Assembly: GCA_009760885.1 (NCBI GenBank)
Contig: CM019697.1
Location: 25,620,210-25,684,209, forward strand
Origin: Achatina immaculata
Taxonomy: Eukaryota > Mollusca > Gastropoda > Stylommatophora > Achatinidae
Reading direction: 5' to 3'
Length of the DNA: 64,000 bases
In this document: positions 1 to 12,389 of the stretch, piece by piece
How the letters are laid out: each line of letters begins with the position of its first letter
Numbering within the stretch: position 1 is the first letter of the stretch
Position numbers and translations under genes: made by a program
The notes under the pieces: model-generated
The model's input: the letters and a program-made list of their open reading frames with translations, nothing else
Database searches by the model: none
Told to the model about the DNA's origin: nothing

Positions 1-500
1 TGCTGATGTTGTTACTAATTTCATTGTTGTGTTGTTCTTGTTGTTGTTACTTCTGTCAATGTTGTGATGTTCCTGTTGTTTCTACTTACTTCATTGTTGT
101 ACTGTTGCTGCTGTTGTTACTTCTGTCACTGTTGTGCTGTTGCTGCTGTTGTTACTTCTGTCACTGTTGTGCTGTTGCTGCTGTTGTTACTTCTGTCACT
201 GTTGTGCTGTTGCTGCTGTTGTTACTTCTGTCACTGTTGTACTGTTGCTGCTGTTGTTACTTCTGTCACTGTTGTACTGTTGCTGCTGTTGTTACTTCTG
301 TCACTGTTGTGCTGTTGCTGCTGTTGTTACTTCTGTCACTGTTGTGCTGTTGCTGCTGTTGTTACTTCTGTCACTGTTGTACTGTTGCTGCTGTTGTTAC
401 TTCTGTCACTGTTGTACTGTTGCTGCTGTTGTTACTTCTGTCACTGTTGTACTGTTGCTGCTGTTGTTACTTCTGTCACTGTTGTGCTGTTGCTGCTGTC
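1..500 (+). repeat. 35-bp minisatellite, TTG/CTG-rich
   Basis: Unit begins TTACTTCTGTCACTGTTGT; exact 35-bp spacing of TTCTGTCACT (121, 156, 191). Because 35 is not a multiple of 3, long open frames cycle through all frames every 105 bp. They are repeat read-through. Confidence 0.95.
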
Positions 501-519
501 GATGTTGTTTTCACTGTTG

Positions 520-1425
520 GTGCTGCTAATGTATACGTTGTTGTTTTGTTGTTGCTGCTGTCCATGCTGCTTTCACTGTAGGTGTTGCCGATGTATATGT
601 TGTTATTTTATTTGTTTCTGCTCTCTATGGCGTTTTCAGTGTTGCTATTGCCGATGTATATGTTGTTGTTTGTGTTGTTTCTGCTGTCTATGGTGTTTTC
701 AGTGTTGCTACTGCCCATGTATATGTTGTTGTTTTTGTTGTTTCTGCTATCTATGGTGTTTTCAGTGTTGCTATTGCCGATGTATATGTTGTTGTTTTTG
801 TTGTTTCTGCTGTCTATGGTGTTTTCAGTGTTGCTATTGCCGATGTATATGTTGTTGTTTTTGTTGTTTCTATGGTGTTTTCAGTGTTACTATTGCCGAT
901 GTATATGTTGTTGTTTTTGTTGTTTCTGCTGTCTATGGTGTTTTCATTGTTGCTGTTGCCGATATATATGTTGTTGTTTTTGTTGTTGCTGTGTCTATGT
1001 TGCTTTCACTTTTGGTGTTGCCGATGTATATGTTGTTGTTTTTGTTGTTTCTGCTGTCTATGGTGTTTTCACTGTTGCTATTGCCGATGTTTATCTTGGT
1101 GTTGAAGTTAATGCTGGTGTTACTGTTGTTGATGCTGTTTGGAGTGTTGTTGCTTCTACTATGTTTTGTTGCTGTTTACGGTGCTTTTATTATTGTTGTT
1201 GCTGGTTTTATGTTGTTTTGTTTCTGCTGTTTATGTTGTCTTTTGTTGCTCTTGCATATGCTGTTATTATTGTTTATACAAATGTTTATGTTGATGTTAA
1301 TCCTGTTTGTTATGTTGTTGCTGCTTTTTATGTTGTTCATATTGTTTAGTTATTGTTTATGTTGTTGTAGCTGCCTTTTATACTGTTATTGGTTTTGTAT
1401 ATGTTGGATAAATGTATAGTTGAAT
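520..1425 (+). repeat. 63-bp minisatellite decaying into TTG-rich sequence
   Basis: Unit contains GCCGATGTATATGTTGTTG and CTATGGTGTTTTCAGTGTTG; the best copies lie at 580-1100. From 1100 to 1425 only TTG-rich degenerate sequence remains. Long frames rich in Leu/Cys/Phe here are not genes. Confidence 0.9.
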
Positions 1426-1714
1426 CATTAAACATGAAACATTTAACTGTAATGAAAAAAATATTTTAAACAGATCTCTCTTCACTTTTTATTTACTTTA
1501 GCATTTTATCAAACAGTGTTGTCTTACTTCACTCATTACTTCACCCATTACTTCACTTAACCATGAAGGAAGGACAGGCGAGGGATCTAGCCGACGCAGA
1601 AGTCGTCATAAAAGAGGCTGCTGGGACAGATAAAGAATTTGACTGACAAGTGTCAATCATTATCCTTCTCGAGAATGACGAAGAAAACCTGCAGAAGTAG
1701 TGAAACACATGACT

Positions 1715-2100
1715 GGTATCATCAGTCAACACATCTCTGTTATCATCAATCAACACATCTCTGCTATCATCAGTCAACACATGACTGCTATCATTAGTCA
1801 ACACATGACTGCTATCATCAGTCAACACATGACTGCTATCATCAGTCAACACATGACTGCTATCACCAGTCAACACAGGACTACAACCATCAATCAACTC
1901 ATGACTGCTATCGCCAGTCAAAATATGACTGCTGTCATAAGTCAACACATAACAGCTATCATCAGTCATCACATTATTGCTATCATCAGCCAATACATTA
2001 TTGGTATCATCAGTCAACACATTATTGCTATCATCAGCCAATACATTACTGCTATCATCAGTCAGCACGTGGCTGCTATCAAAAATCAACACATGACTGA
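1715..2100 (+). repeat. 24-bp minisatellite
   Basis: Unit CATGACTGCTATCATCAGTC and variants, about 16 copies, open on both strands because the period is a multiple of 3. No sign of expression. 1430-1700 on its left holds nothing recognised. Confidence 0.9.
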
Positions 2101-2399
2101 CCGTAAGTATCGGTCACTGCACGCTGACTGAGATAATGAAGAATAGTTTGCAGAATCTATGATTATGCTCAGAGTATACATAAGCCTGCCTTTTCTAGCT
2201 AACACACTCATGTGGTAATTTTTGTAATATTTTTTCTCTCAGAAATTCATTTTATGATATATATATTGTAATGATAAAATGATGATATTGCATAAATACT
2301 CTAATGTTGTAATGTTTTATTACATAACTTCTGTTATGTTCTAATGTTTTATTACATAAGTTCTCTTATGTTCTCTTATATTTGTATTATGTAAGTTCT

Positions 2400-2683
2400 C
2401 TTTTATTCTAATGTTTATTTTATATAACCTCTCTTACATTATACAGTTATATAACCTCTCTTACATTATAAAGTTATATAACCTATCTTACATTATAAAG
2501 TTATATAACCTATCTTACATTACAAAGTTATGTAACCTCTCTTACATTATACAGTTATATAACCTCTCTTACATTATAAAGTTATATAACCTATCTTACA
2601 TTATAAAGTTATATAACCTATCTTACATTACAAAGTTATGTAACCTCTCTTACATTATAAAGTTATATAACTTTTCTAAACCT
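2400..2683. repeat. 27-bp minisatellite at the 3' end of the GPCR gene
   Basis: Unit includes ATAACCTCTCTTACATTATA, about 10 copies, running up to the receptor stop codon. It probably includes the transcript's 3' UTR. 2130-2400 is AT-rich with short TTATGTTCTAATG repeats. Confidence 0.9.
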
Positions 2684-3718
2684 TCATTGCTTGCACGAAC
2701 CACAGCGAACAATGAAATATTTCAGAAAAATAGACCTAAATTGTTTGTTAAGCGCAACAAAAATAACACAGTCGCAGGCGCTGTTGACAAACACAAAACT
2801 GTCAAAAACAAAGACAGATACAAACACAAAACTTAAAGTGGAATTATAAAAATCTCCAATAACATGCATTACAATATACCTGGGTATTAGGATTATTTGT
2901 GAGAGAGTAACCTTTAAACAGATAATAGAAAATGTGGCCCTGACTCGCGATGATGATGGCTGCTTCCTGGTGAACGATGTCAACTTGTCACTCACCTGCC
3001 GGACAGTGACCAGCCTGACAGAGATAACAATACAAGCCAGGACAACAACAACAACAGGAAGCCAGTACAGAAAGACGAAGGTACCATGACTGATTATATA
3101 AGCATTAGCCCCCACAAGAATTCCCATATACATTCCTCCACTAACGTTAGACAGTCTCTGACCGTATAGAAAAGTATACTGCGTTTTAAGAGAATATATG
3201 TTAAACGCAGACGATGCACATAAAACGAATAACCCGAGCAACCAAACTCTGGCTGGGGTTACCAAGTTTCTGAATGTAAGAGGAAAGAAAACAGCCAGCA
3301 ACCTCTCCACCATCATCCATATACTTATTTGTATAGACACTGCGTAGCCACTCTTAGACACGACCAAAATTAACATATACAAGGCCGCCAATATACGCGC
3401 CTGCAGGTAGGGAAGTGTCCAGGAAACATGTTCCTTGTCTGACGTACTGGACGTCAGCAGAGGGAGATTGACAGTGCCAATCAAACACAAAATGTCGCCC
3501 AAAGTCAGACAGAACAGAAGGATGTTAGAAGTACGGTGTAGCCCACATTTTGTTATCACAAACAAGCCGATGATGTTGCCAGCAAGTCCTGCTATACCAA
3601 TGACTGGGTTCACTATGTAGGTCAAATACCAGCTCACGAAAGAAGTTAGATTCATGGCGTACAGAATTCTTTCAAGAAACTTGGAGTCCATATTATACAG
3701 AGTCTCATTTAATCTCAT
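2684..3718 (-). CDS. Intronless rhodopsin-like (class A) GPCR, mollusc orphan/chemoreceptor type
   Basis: One uninterrupted 344-codon frame from ATG to TGA reads as a complete seven-helix receptor of normal class-A length. Helix 1 carries the conserved GN pair (residues 47-48). Helix 2 carries LTLGD with the conserved Asp75. The helix 3 end has ERL (138-140) in place of DRY. The helix 7 region has N312-S-A-C-D in place of NPxxY, followed by a helix-8-like FVALNKQFR. Asn4, Asn23 and Asn191 lie in N-x-S/T sequons, the first two in the N-terminus. Neither the usual Cys at the top of helix 3 nor a partner Cys in extracellular loop 2 is visible, so the canonical disulfide appears absent. Such single-exon divergent class-A receptors are expanded in gastropods, where some are chemosensory. 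The ligand cannot be read from sequence. The gene lies between a 27-bp array at its 3' end and a 41-bp array upstream. Start chosen as the first in-frame Met; Met10 is an alternative. Confidence 0.85.
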   Translation of the reverse strand: MRLNETLYNMDSKFLERILYAMNLTSFVSWYLTYIVNPVIGIAGLAGNIIGLFVITKCGLHRTSNILLFCLTLGDILCLIGTVNLPLLTSSTSDKEHVSWTLPYLQARILAALYMLILVVSKSGYAVSIQISIWMMVERLLAVFFPLTFRNLVTPARVWLLGLFVLCASSAFNIYSLKTQYTFLYGQRLSNVSGGMYMGILVGANAYIISHGTFVFLYWLPVVVVVLACIVISVRLVTVRQVSDKLTSFTRKQPSSSRVRATFSIICLKVTLSQIILIPRYIVMHVIGDFYNSTLSFVFVSVFVFDSFVFVNSACDCVIFVALNKQFRSIFLKYFIVRCGSCKQ

Positions 3719-3874
3719 CCTTTCTTGACTAAAACACGTTTACAGGTCCTTTCTTATCTAGATGCACCTAGACTTAGCACACCTGTCTCAGGTAACTTTA
3801 CTCAGCTCCCTAGAACTTTGTTTTACTGCCTTTGTTAGAAACTTATTGTTCCTAGGTGTTACTTCTGCTCCTGT

Positions 3875-4810
3875 CAAATATAACACGTTATTAGAGAGTC
3901 ATTGATGTAACTATCAACTGTAACCAAGTTATTAGAGAATAATTGATGTAACTATCAACTGTAACAAAGTTATTAGAGAATCATTGATGTAACTATCAAC
4001 TGTAACAAAGTTATTAGAGAGCCATTGATGTAACTATCAACTGTAACAAAGTTATTAGAGAATAATTGATGTAACTATCAACTGTAACAAAGTTATTGGA
4101 GAATTATTGATGTAACTATCAACTGTAACCAAGTTATTAGAGAGTCATTGATGTAACTATCAACTGTAACAAAGTTATTAGAGAATAATTGATGTAACTA
4201 TCAACTGTAACCAAGTTATTAGAGAGTCATTGATGTAACTATCAACTGTAACAAAGTTATTAGAGAGCCATTGATGTAACTATCAACTGTAACAAAGTTA
4301 TTAGAGAATAAATGATGTAACTATCAACTGTAACAAAGTTATTAGAGAATCATTGATGTAACTATCAACTGTAACAAAGTTATTAGAGAGCCATTGATGT
4401 AACTATCAACTGTAACAAAGTTATTAGAGAATAATTGATGTAACTATCAACTGTAACAAAGTTATTGGAGAATTATTGATGTAACTATCAACTGTAACTA
4501 AGTTATTATAGAATCATTGATGTAACTATCAACTGTAACAAAGTTATTAGAGAATAATTGATGTAACTATCAACTGTAACAAAGTTATTAGAGAATTATT
4601 GATGTAACTATCAACTCTAACAAAGTTATTGGAGAATTATTGATGAAACTATCAACTGTAACCAAGTTATTAGAGAATCATTGATGTAACTATCAACCGT
4701 AACAAAGTTATTAGAGAGTCACTGATGTAACTATCAACTGTAACAAAGTTATTAGAGAGTCATTGATGTAACTATCAACTGTAACTAAGTTACCGGAGAG
4801 CACTCGTTAT
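3875..4810. repeat. 41-bp minisatellite upstream of the GPCR gene
   Basis: Unit contains AACAAAGTTATTAGAGA and TTGATGTAACTATCAACTG, about 22 copies, starting about 160 bp 5' of the receptor ATG. Degenerate copies continue to about 4960. 5000-5500 holds no recognised gene. Confidence 0.92.
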
Positions 4811-5499
4811 GACTGTAAAATTTATTGAAGTTTTTAGAGACCAACGACACTAACTATAAAGCATTTCAAGTTATTAGAGAGTCACTGCTATAACCTATAA
4901 AGTATATTCAAGTTATTTAGCGGTCACAGCTATAAGTATAAGGCATATTCAAATGAAAAGAGAGTCAGGGCAAAAACTATAAAGTGTACTCCGGTTATGA
5001 TAAAGTCACTGCTGTAATTGTCAAATATAAACAAGGTACCAGGAAACGCCACTCAACAGGAGACCAGACTCAGTCATATCTTAATGTCTGGAAACTTGTG
5101 AAGCGTCTGTGTGGCGGTGGGTGTGACGGTGGGTGGTGGTGGGGTGGTGGGTCTGTTTTAGCAGCTTACAAGTTTAAAAGCGGAAAATGAATCTGAGCCT
5201 TGCCCAGGGAGACAATTTTTGAACAAGAAAAGACGGCCAACCTAACAATGTATCAGTAACAAAATGATCTGTTACAAAGAGACAGATATACACCCAATCT
5301 TGTCTGTAAACTGTACAGCAAAGGATAATGTTGCACATTTTAAAACCCTTTTGGAAAATCAGAATTTATAGCTATCATATTTTGACAGAGGAATGTCAGT
5401 TTCTGTTAAGATGTAGATTGTATCTTGCCAAGCGACTCAACAGGAGAAACGCAACACGAAGGCTGAAGAAAATAATCATCTGTCTGTTCGTTAATTGTC

Positions 5500-5600
5500 T
5501 GTCTGTTTACTGACTGTCTGTCTGTTTACTGACTGTCTGTCTGTTTACTGAATGACTGTTTGTTTACCGATTGTTCATCTATCTACTGATTGTGTGCCTG
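5500..5600. repeat. Short CTGTCTGTTTACTGA repeat
   Basis: About five imperfect copies of a 19-20 bp unit. 5610-5815 holds nothing recognised apart from a short GTACAGGCAGACAAA duplication. Confidence 0.75.
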
Positions 5601-5819
5601 TTTACTGATTGACTGTTGATGAGTTGAAGTTTTGAAATATCATTTCTTGAGTGACATTTCAGTACTTAGAAGACTATATAATGTCGTCTAATATTTAGAA
5701 GATAAGTCTGATGAAGACAGTGGTAAAACTGGTAGGAGCTGAGTACAGGCAGACAAACTGGTACCACTGGAGTACAGGCAGACAAAGGTTCAGGAATTGT
5801 GAAAGCAAAGAACTAGTAA

Positions 5820-6155
5820 TGAAAGAAAAGAGTTTAAAACAACCAGTCTCTCCTACTTATGTCATAAGGAAAGAAAAGAGTCTACAATAACCAGTCTCTC
5901 CTACTTATGTCATAAGGAAAGAAAAGAGTCTACAATAACCAGTCTCTCCTACTTATGTCATAAGGAAAGAAAAGAGTCTACAATAACCAGTCTCTCCTAC
6001 TTATGTCATAAGGAAAGAAAAGAGTCTACAATAACCAGTCTCTCCTACTTATGTCATAAGGAAAGAAAAGAGTCTACAATAACCAGTCTATCCTACTTAC
6101 TTCAAAAGGAAAGAAAAGAGTCTACAATAACCAGTCTCTCCTACGTTTGTCATGT
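5820..6155. repeat. 48-bp minisatellite
   Basis: Unit contains AAGGAAAGAAAAGAGTCTAC and CCAGTCTCTCCTACTTATG; seven copies, the middle ones almost identical. Confidence 0.93.
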
Positions 6156-6211
6156 TATGCTACTTCCTCGCTATAACCACAACATTCTTCTATTAGACAG
6201 AGTGAAGCATG

Positions 6212-8040
6212 GCTCTGATATTACTGTCCTCAAAACATGGCTTTGACATTACTGTCCTAAAACTTTGGCTTTGACATTACTGTCCTCAAACCTTGGCTCT
6301 AACGTTGCTATACTCAAAACATGGCCCTGACTTTACTGTCCTCAAAACTTGATACTACTTTGCTGTCCTCAAAAGTTGATCCCACTTTACTGTTCTCAAA
6401 AGCTGATCCCACTTTACTGTTCTCAAAACTTGATCCTACTTTACTGTTCTCAAAACTTGATCCTACTTTACTGTTCTCAAAATTTGATCCTACTTTACTG
6501 TTCTCAAAACTTGATCCTACTTTACTGTTCTCAAAATTTGATCCTACTTTACTGTTCTCAAAACTTGATCCTACTTTACTGTTCTCAAAACTTGATCCTA
6601 CTTTACTGTCCTCAAAACTTGATCCTACTTTACTGTTCACAAAACTTGATCCCACTTTACTGTTCACAAAACTTGATCTGACTTTACGGTTCTGAAATGT
6701 TGATCCTACTTTACTGTTCTCAAAAGTTGATCCTACCTTACTGTTTTCAAATGTTGATCCTACTTTAATGTTCACAAACGTTGATCCTTTTTGACTGCCT
6801 TCAAAGCGTGATCCTACTTTACTGTTCTCAAAACTTGATCCTACTTTATGGTTCTTAAAATTGATCCTACTTTATGGTTCTCAAAACTTGATCCTACTTT
6901 ACTGTTCTTAAAACATGATCCTACTTTACTGGTCTCAAAAGCTGATTCTACTTTACTGTCATCAAAACGTGATCTTATTTTACGGTCTTGAAAACTTGAT
7001 ACTAATTTACTGTTCTCAAATCTTGATGCTACATTACTGTTCTCAAATGTTGATCCTACTTTATTGTTCTCAAATGTTGATCCTACTTTATTGTTCTCAA
7101 ATGTTGATCCTACTTTATTGTTTTCAAAATTTGATCCTAATTCACTGTTCTCAAAACTTGCTCCTACTGTACTGTTCTCAAATAATGATCCCAGTTTACT
7201 GTTCTCAAGACTTGATCCTAATTTACTATTCTCCAAAATTGATCTTACTTTACTGTTCTCAAGTTGATTGTAATTTACTGCCCTCAAAACATGTTCTTAC
7301 TTTATGGTTCTCAAAACTTGATCCTACTTTACTGTTCTTAAATGTTGATAATACTTTACTGTTCTAAAATGTTGATCCTACTTTACTGTTCTCAAATGTT
7401 GATCCTACTTTACTGTTCTCAAATGTTGATCATACTTTACTGTTCTCAAATGTTGATCCTACTTTACTGTTCTCAAATGTTGATCCTACTTTACTGTTCT
7501 CAAATGTTGATCCTACTTTACTGCTCTCAAATGTTGATCCTACTTTACTGTTCTCAAATGTTGATCCTACTTTACTGTTCTCAAATGTTGATCCTACTTT
7601 ACTGTTCTCAAAACTTGATCCTACTTTACTGCTCTCAAAACATGATCCTACTTTACTGTTCTCAAAACATGATCCTACTTTACTGCTCTCAAAACATGAT
7701 CTTACTTTACTGCTCTCAAAACATGATCCTACTTTACTGCTCTCAAAACATGATCCTACTTTACTGCTCTCAAAACATGATCCTACTTTACTGTTCTCAA
7801 AACTTGATCCTACTTTACTGCTCTCAAAACTTGATCCTACTTTACTGCTCTCAAAACTTGATCCTACTTTACTGCTCTCAAAACTTGATCCTACTTTACT
7901 GTTCTCAAAACTTGATCCTACTTTAGTGTTCTCAAAACTTGATCCTACTTTACTGTTCTCAAAACTTGATCCTACTTTACTGTTCTCAAAACTTGATCCT
8001 ACTTTACTGTTCTCACAACGTGATCTTACTTTACTGTGGT
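6212..8040. repeat. 27-bp minisatellite, 1.8 kb
   Basis: Unit contains AAAACTTGATCCTACTTTAC, about 67 copies with sub-blocks sharing variants (AAATGTTG, AAAACATG, AAAACTTG). The period is a multiple of 3, so both strands show long 9-residue-repeat frames; on the minus strand the unit is SKVGSSFEN. Frames break at single-base indels, which argues against selection for coding. Confidence 0.95.
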
Positions 8041-8104
8041 AAAATGTGAACTAAAGAACTTCCTCCTTTGACCTGTGAGCTGCAGTTCTTTGCAGCAGAT
8101 GTGG

Positions 8105-8905
8105 TTAAGATGTGAATTGACAATTTCGTGTCTACCTGGTTAAGACGTGAAATGTTAACGTCGTGCCGGCCTGGTTAAGACGTGAAGTAACAACATCGTG
8201 TCGGCCTGGTTAAAATGTGAAGTGACAAAATGGTACCGGCCTGGTTAAAATGTGAAGTGACAATATGGTACCGGCCTGGTTAAAATGTGAAGTGACAAAA
8301 TGGTACCGGCCTGGTTAAGATGTGAAGTGACAAAATGAAGCCGGCCTGGTTAAGATGTTAAGTGACAATATAGTTCCGGCCTTGTTAAGATGTGAAGTGA
8401 CAATATGGTTCCGGCCTTGTTAAGATGTGAAGTGACAATATGGTTCCGGCCTTGTTAAGATGTGAAGTGACAATATGGTTCCGGCCTGGTTAAGATGTGA
8501 AGTGACAATATGGTTTCGGCCTGGTTAAGATGTGAAGTGACAAAATTAGGCCGGTCTGGTTAAGATGTGAAGTGACAAAATGAGGCCGGTCTGGTTAAGA
8601 TGTGAAGTGACAAATTGAGGCCGGCCTGGTTAAGATGTGAAGTGACAATACGGAGCCTGACTGGTTAATATTTGAAGTGACAATATGGTTCCGGCCTGGT
8701 TAAGATGTGAAGTGACTATATGGTTCGGGCCTGGTTAAGATGTGAAGTGGCAAAATGAGGCCGGCCTGGTTAAGATGTGAAATGACAATATGGTTCCGGC
8801 CTGGTTAAGATGTGAAGTGACAATATGGTTCCGGCCTGGTTAAGATGTGAAGTGACAATATGGTTCCGGCCTGGTTAAGATGTGATGTGACACCATGGAG
8901 CCGGA
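8105..8905. repeat. 35-bp minisatellite
   Basis: Unit contains CCGGCCTGGTTAAGATGTGA and AGTGACAATATGG, about 23 copies. 8905-9240 on its right is non-repetitive and relatively GC-rich with open frames on both strands, but no recognisable protein. Confidence 0.93.
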
Positions 8906-9240
8906 CTGGTAGCGGAACATGGCGGAGATTTTCTGAGCTTCTGAGCGCAGCTAAAGTGCAGAGAGTGTGCAGTGCTTCTTTAGCTGACTCCACCACTCTG
9001 CTGACTACGGCGACCCCTGCCTGTAAAATGGGGGTAAAAACGAAGAAGCCTGACAGGGTCTTGGTGGGATATCGCTGGCCAGCCCTAGAGCTAGCAAATC
9101 AGCTGTGAGTCGTTGATTGCCAGACCGAACAATGGAGGAACCAACGAGGACATTTTTGAAAGGAAAGAGAAACCGGTTGACTGAAAATCTCAAAGATACT
9201 GGCCGACATGTTTGTCCGAGATGTTTTCCTTCATTCATTT

Positions 9241-9880
9241 ATCACAAGCACGTCAGTGGGAGATGAGAACTTTCTTCATTCAAACTGGATCTAATATAAA
9301 TTAGATTACCTGACAGGAAGAAAGTCTGACCCTAAATTGGACATGACATAAATTAGACTACTTAACAGGAAAAAACTGATGCATCTCAATGTCTGTGCGT
9401 GAGTGCGTGTGTATGTGTGTGCGTGTATGTATGTGTGTGTTATGAATTAATGATCTGCTAGAGGTTGACTTTGTTATTCCTAAAATTCTTTCATTACAAA
9501 AGTTCGACTCAGTACAAAAACAAAAAGTTTTTAAATCACCTTATTATTTTTCATTTTGAACATTTTTTTAGATGAATTAATGTTATGATTGTTGCTATAA
9601 ACACAAACAAGTATGTTCCTAACATTCTATCTCCATGCTGAGGGAGGGAATACAAGCTGCAGGTGTTTCACGACATACCTGAAGTCAAGAAATGAATGTA
9701 ATAATGTTCAGATGAGCAGATAGGAAAAGAGTTCACTACTCCAGTCTTGATAAACTATTGCCTGTGTTGTCAACGCTTCATGTTCTCATGACCTATATTC
9801 ACTCACTTAAAACTGGTTCCACATTTTAGAACATGGGCAGAACATCTTTTCCCTAGCAGATTCTGATATTTAAATAAAAA
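9241..9880. other. Unassigned AT-rich sequence
   Basis: Contains a short TGTGTGTG-rich tract near 9395-9435 and otherwise no gene, repeat or element I can support. Confidence 0.5.
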
Positions 9881-9942
9881 TGCGTTTGACTAGACACAAC
9901 TAGACGAAAGAGTGTTTGACTAGACACAGGTAAATAGAGGTT

Positions 9943-10158
9943 ATAGTACAGTTGTACAAAGCGATAGAGGAAATGAGAAAAGTGAGAGAAAACACAAATA
10001 ATGAAAAACATACACATCCAATATTTCGGCGTGAGGCTTTTTCAAGGATTACATACAACTGAAAAGGCTCACGCCGAAACATTGTATGTTGTATGTTTTT
10101 CATTATTTGTGTTTTCTCTCACTTTTCTCGTTTCCTCTAACGCTTTGTACAACTGTAC
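9943..10158. repeat. Long near-perfect palindrome of two head-to-head Penelope-type terminal modules
   Basis: A left arm of about 100 bp (9943-10045) is repeated in reverse complement at 10059-10158 across a spacer of about 13 bp. Each arm holds GGCTCACGCCGAAAC (inverted in the left arm), a TTTTCATTATTTGTGTTTTC stretch, and TTTGTACAACTGTA at the outer end. The inner module matches that of the Penelope fragment at 19.0 kb. The palindrome splits a 30-bp array: units lie on both sides, at about 9885-9935 and from 10215. Confidence 0.75.
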
Positions 10159-10214
10159 CATACAGCTCTTTCTACTTGCATTACTAGGACCACTTTTACC
10201 GCAGTCGTTATTTC

Positions 10215-11036
10215 TTTTATTTCACTAGACACAAGTAGATGAAAAAGCTTTTGACTAGACACAAGTAGATGAAAAAGCTTTTGACTAGACACAAGTAGAT
10301 GAAAAAGCTTTTGACTAGACACAAGTAGATGAAAAAGCTTTTGACTAGACATAAGTAGATGAAAAAGCTTTTGACTAGACACAAGAAGATGAAAAAAACG
10401 TTTGACTAGACATAAGTAGATGAAAAAGCTTTTGACTAGACACAAGTAGATGAAAAAGCTTTTGACTAGACACAAGAAGATGAAAAAAACGTTTGACTAG
10501 ACATAAGTAGATGAAACAGCTTTTGACTAGACACAAGTAGATGAAAAATCTTTTGACTAGACACAAGTAGATGAAAAAATCTTTTGACTAGACACAAGTA
10601 GATGAAAAAAGCTTTTGACTAGACACAAGTAGATGAAAAAAGCTTTTGACTAGACACAAGTAGATGAAACAGCTTTTGACTAGACATAAGTAGATGAAAA
10701 AGCTTTTGACTAGACACAAGTAGATGAAACAGCTTTTGACTAGACACAAGTAGATGAAAAATCTTTTGACTAGACACAAGTAGATGAAAAAAGCTTTTGA
10801 CTAGACACAAGTAGATGAAAAAAGCTTTTGACTAGACACAAGTAGATGAAAAAAGCTTTTGACTAGACAAAAGAAGATGAAAAAAGCTTTTGACTAGACA
10901 AAAGAAGACGAAAAAAGCGTTTGACTAGACACAAGAAGATGAAAAAAAGCTTTTGACTAGACACAAGTAGATGAAAAACACGTTTGACTAGACACAAGAA
11001 GATGAAAAAAAGCGTTTGACTAGACAGAAGTAGATG
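10215..11036. repeat. 30-32 bp minisatellite
   Basis: Unit contains TTTGACTAGACACAAGTAGA followed by TGAAAAAGC; about 27 copies whose length varies by A-run slippage. Two separated units at 9885-9935 show the array was once continuous across the palindrome. Confidence 0.93.
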
Positions 11037-11039
11037 ACA

Positions 11040-12385
11040 TTTTTAACTTATAGAAGCATGGTTACACATGAGAGTAAAAGTACAGAGCTGATTTCCCTAT
11101 GCTTTCTGTGGTGTTCCTCTTGTTTTTTTTTTTATCTAAACAATTATCCCGGGTATCAGTTTGTCATCGGTTTCTTCCTAGACGCGCCTGGCACGGGCGA
11201 AAGGTTGCTCTATATTTTTCGTCTTTACTGGACTGGAACTGTCGAACATTTTATTTTTTTTAAGAACTCTTTGTGTTCTAATTCTAATACTTAGAAGTTA
11301 TTACACTGAGTGTAGACAAGCAAGGTCCTACCACACAAGAGAACTGATTATAATCAATTCCAATTATCGAGAACGTATCACACAAAGCCCTGACTTGTTT
11401 TAATTGTGAAAACAAAATATATAAACAACTCTAAAATCAGAACAATTGGCCAGCCATTGCAGTGAACGTGCACGCGCAGTAGATCACGTGATCAAGGTAC
11501 AGGTGAGATAGAGCACCAGTGCTCACGATGATGGCCCAGAAAAGTCGCAAACAGTCAGAGATCTGTGAGCTCTGTCACCGGATAAGGACAGATAAATATA
11601 TGTTTGTAGGTTAAAAAATTACAGATTCCGTGCGGTTGTTACGATAATCAGTAACTACTCTAACCCTAGTAACTTTCATCTTCTAACTCCTCGGCCACCA
11701 ACATAACTGAACGCCTGTTTTCTGGTTCTCATTTGTTAAGCTCTGTAATGTTTGAGTTCAAATCATCTGAGTACTGCAAGAATGAACAAATCGTCAAATT
11801 TGACAATTATAACAAAGTTAACTGCCCAACAAAATAAAAAAATACACTGACATTGAAAGTAATTTCCTTTTTTTTCTGAAGAAGAAGTTGTGGAAGGATT
11901 AGCGTCTACAGATTGTGAGGTTTTCCCACAATTTGTCTTTGTGGAGAAGATGGCGCTCTCATTTTGAAAGTTCAGAAGACAAATTTTCTTTCCGATAATT
12001 TGTGAGTGGAAAAAAAAGATCAAAGTTTCTAATTTTTCTAATCATCAGTTTCAGGAACAATTACGTTTTTCTACTGTATCAAATGTTCTATAGATCATCG
12101 TCAGATACCGATGATATATATAATTAAAGTGAAATTATAGCCAGATAAGAGGACAGTCAGTGTAGAGAGAGGAGTTTGCTTGCTCAGATCTCGGAACTAG
12201 ATTCACCAGAGACCTGAACAAGACAGAACTTTCACATTATGATGGTTAAAAGTGAACTAAATAATGGTTACAACCAGACAATTTGTCCGCAAGACATGAC
12301 TGCTTTCCGAATTATCTCATGCCGTTATTTTCAAATCCATAAAATAAACAGAAAAAGAACAGACAGAAAATAATTAATACACACT
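11040..12385. other. Unassigned non-repetitive region
   Basis: No recognised gene. At 11528 a short frame MMAQKSRKQSEICELCHRIR follows a CG-containing stretch with a CACGTG box (11477-11486 region). It could be a first exon, but nothing downstream supports it. Confidence 0.4.
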
Positions 12386-12389
12386 ATAA

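Noticed and set aside
64..1419. Long Leu/Cys/Phe-rich open frame of 451 codons
   Set aside because: Read-through of 35-bp and 63-bp TTG-rich arrays; no start context, no domain, and parallel frames are equally open.
6314..7926. Long frames with 9-residue repeats on both strands, superficially like a structural repeat protein
   Set aside because: The 27-bp unit is a multiple of three, so any stop-free frame stays open. Indels break frames at random and no signal peptide or flanking exon is seen.
8860..9238. Overlapping frames on both strands in GC-richer DNA
   Set aside because: The start lies within the 35-bp array; no domain or splice support on either strand.
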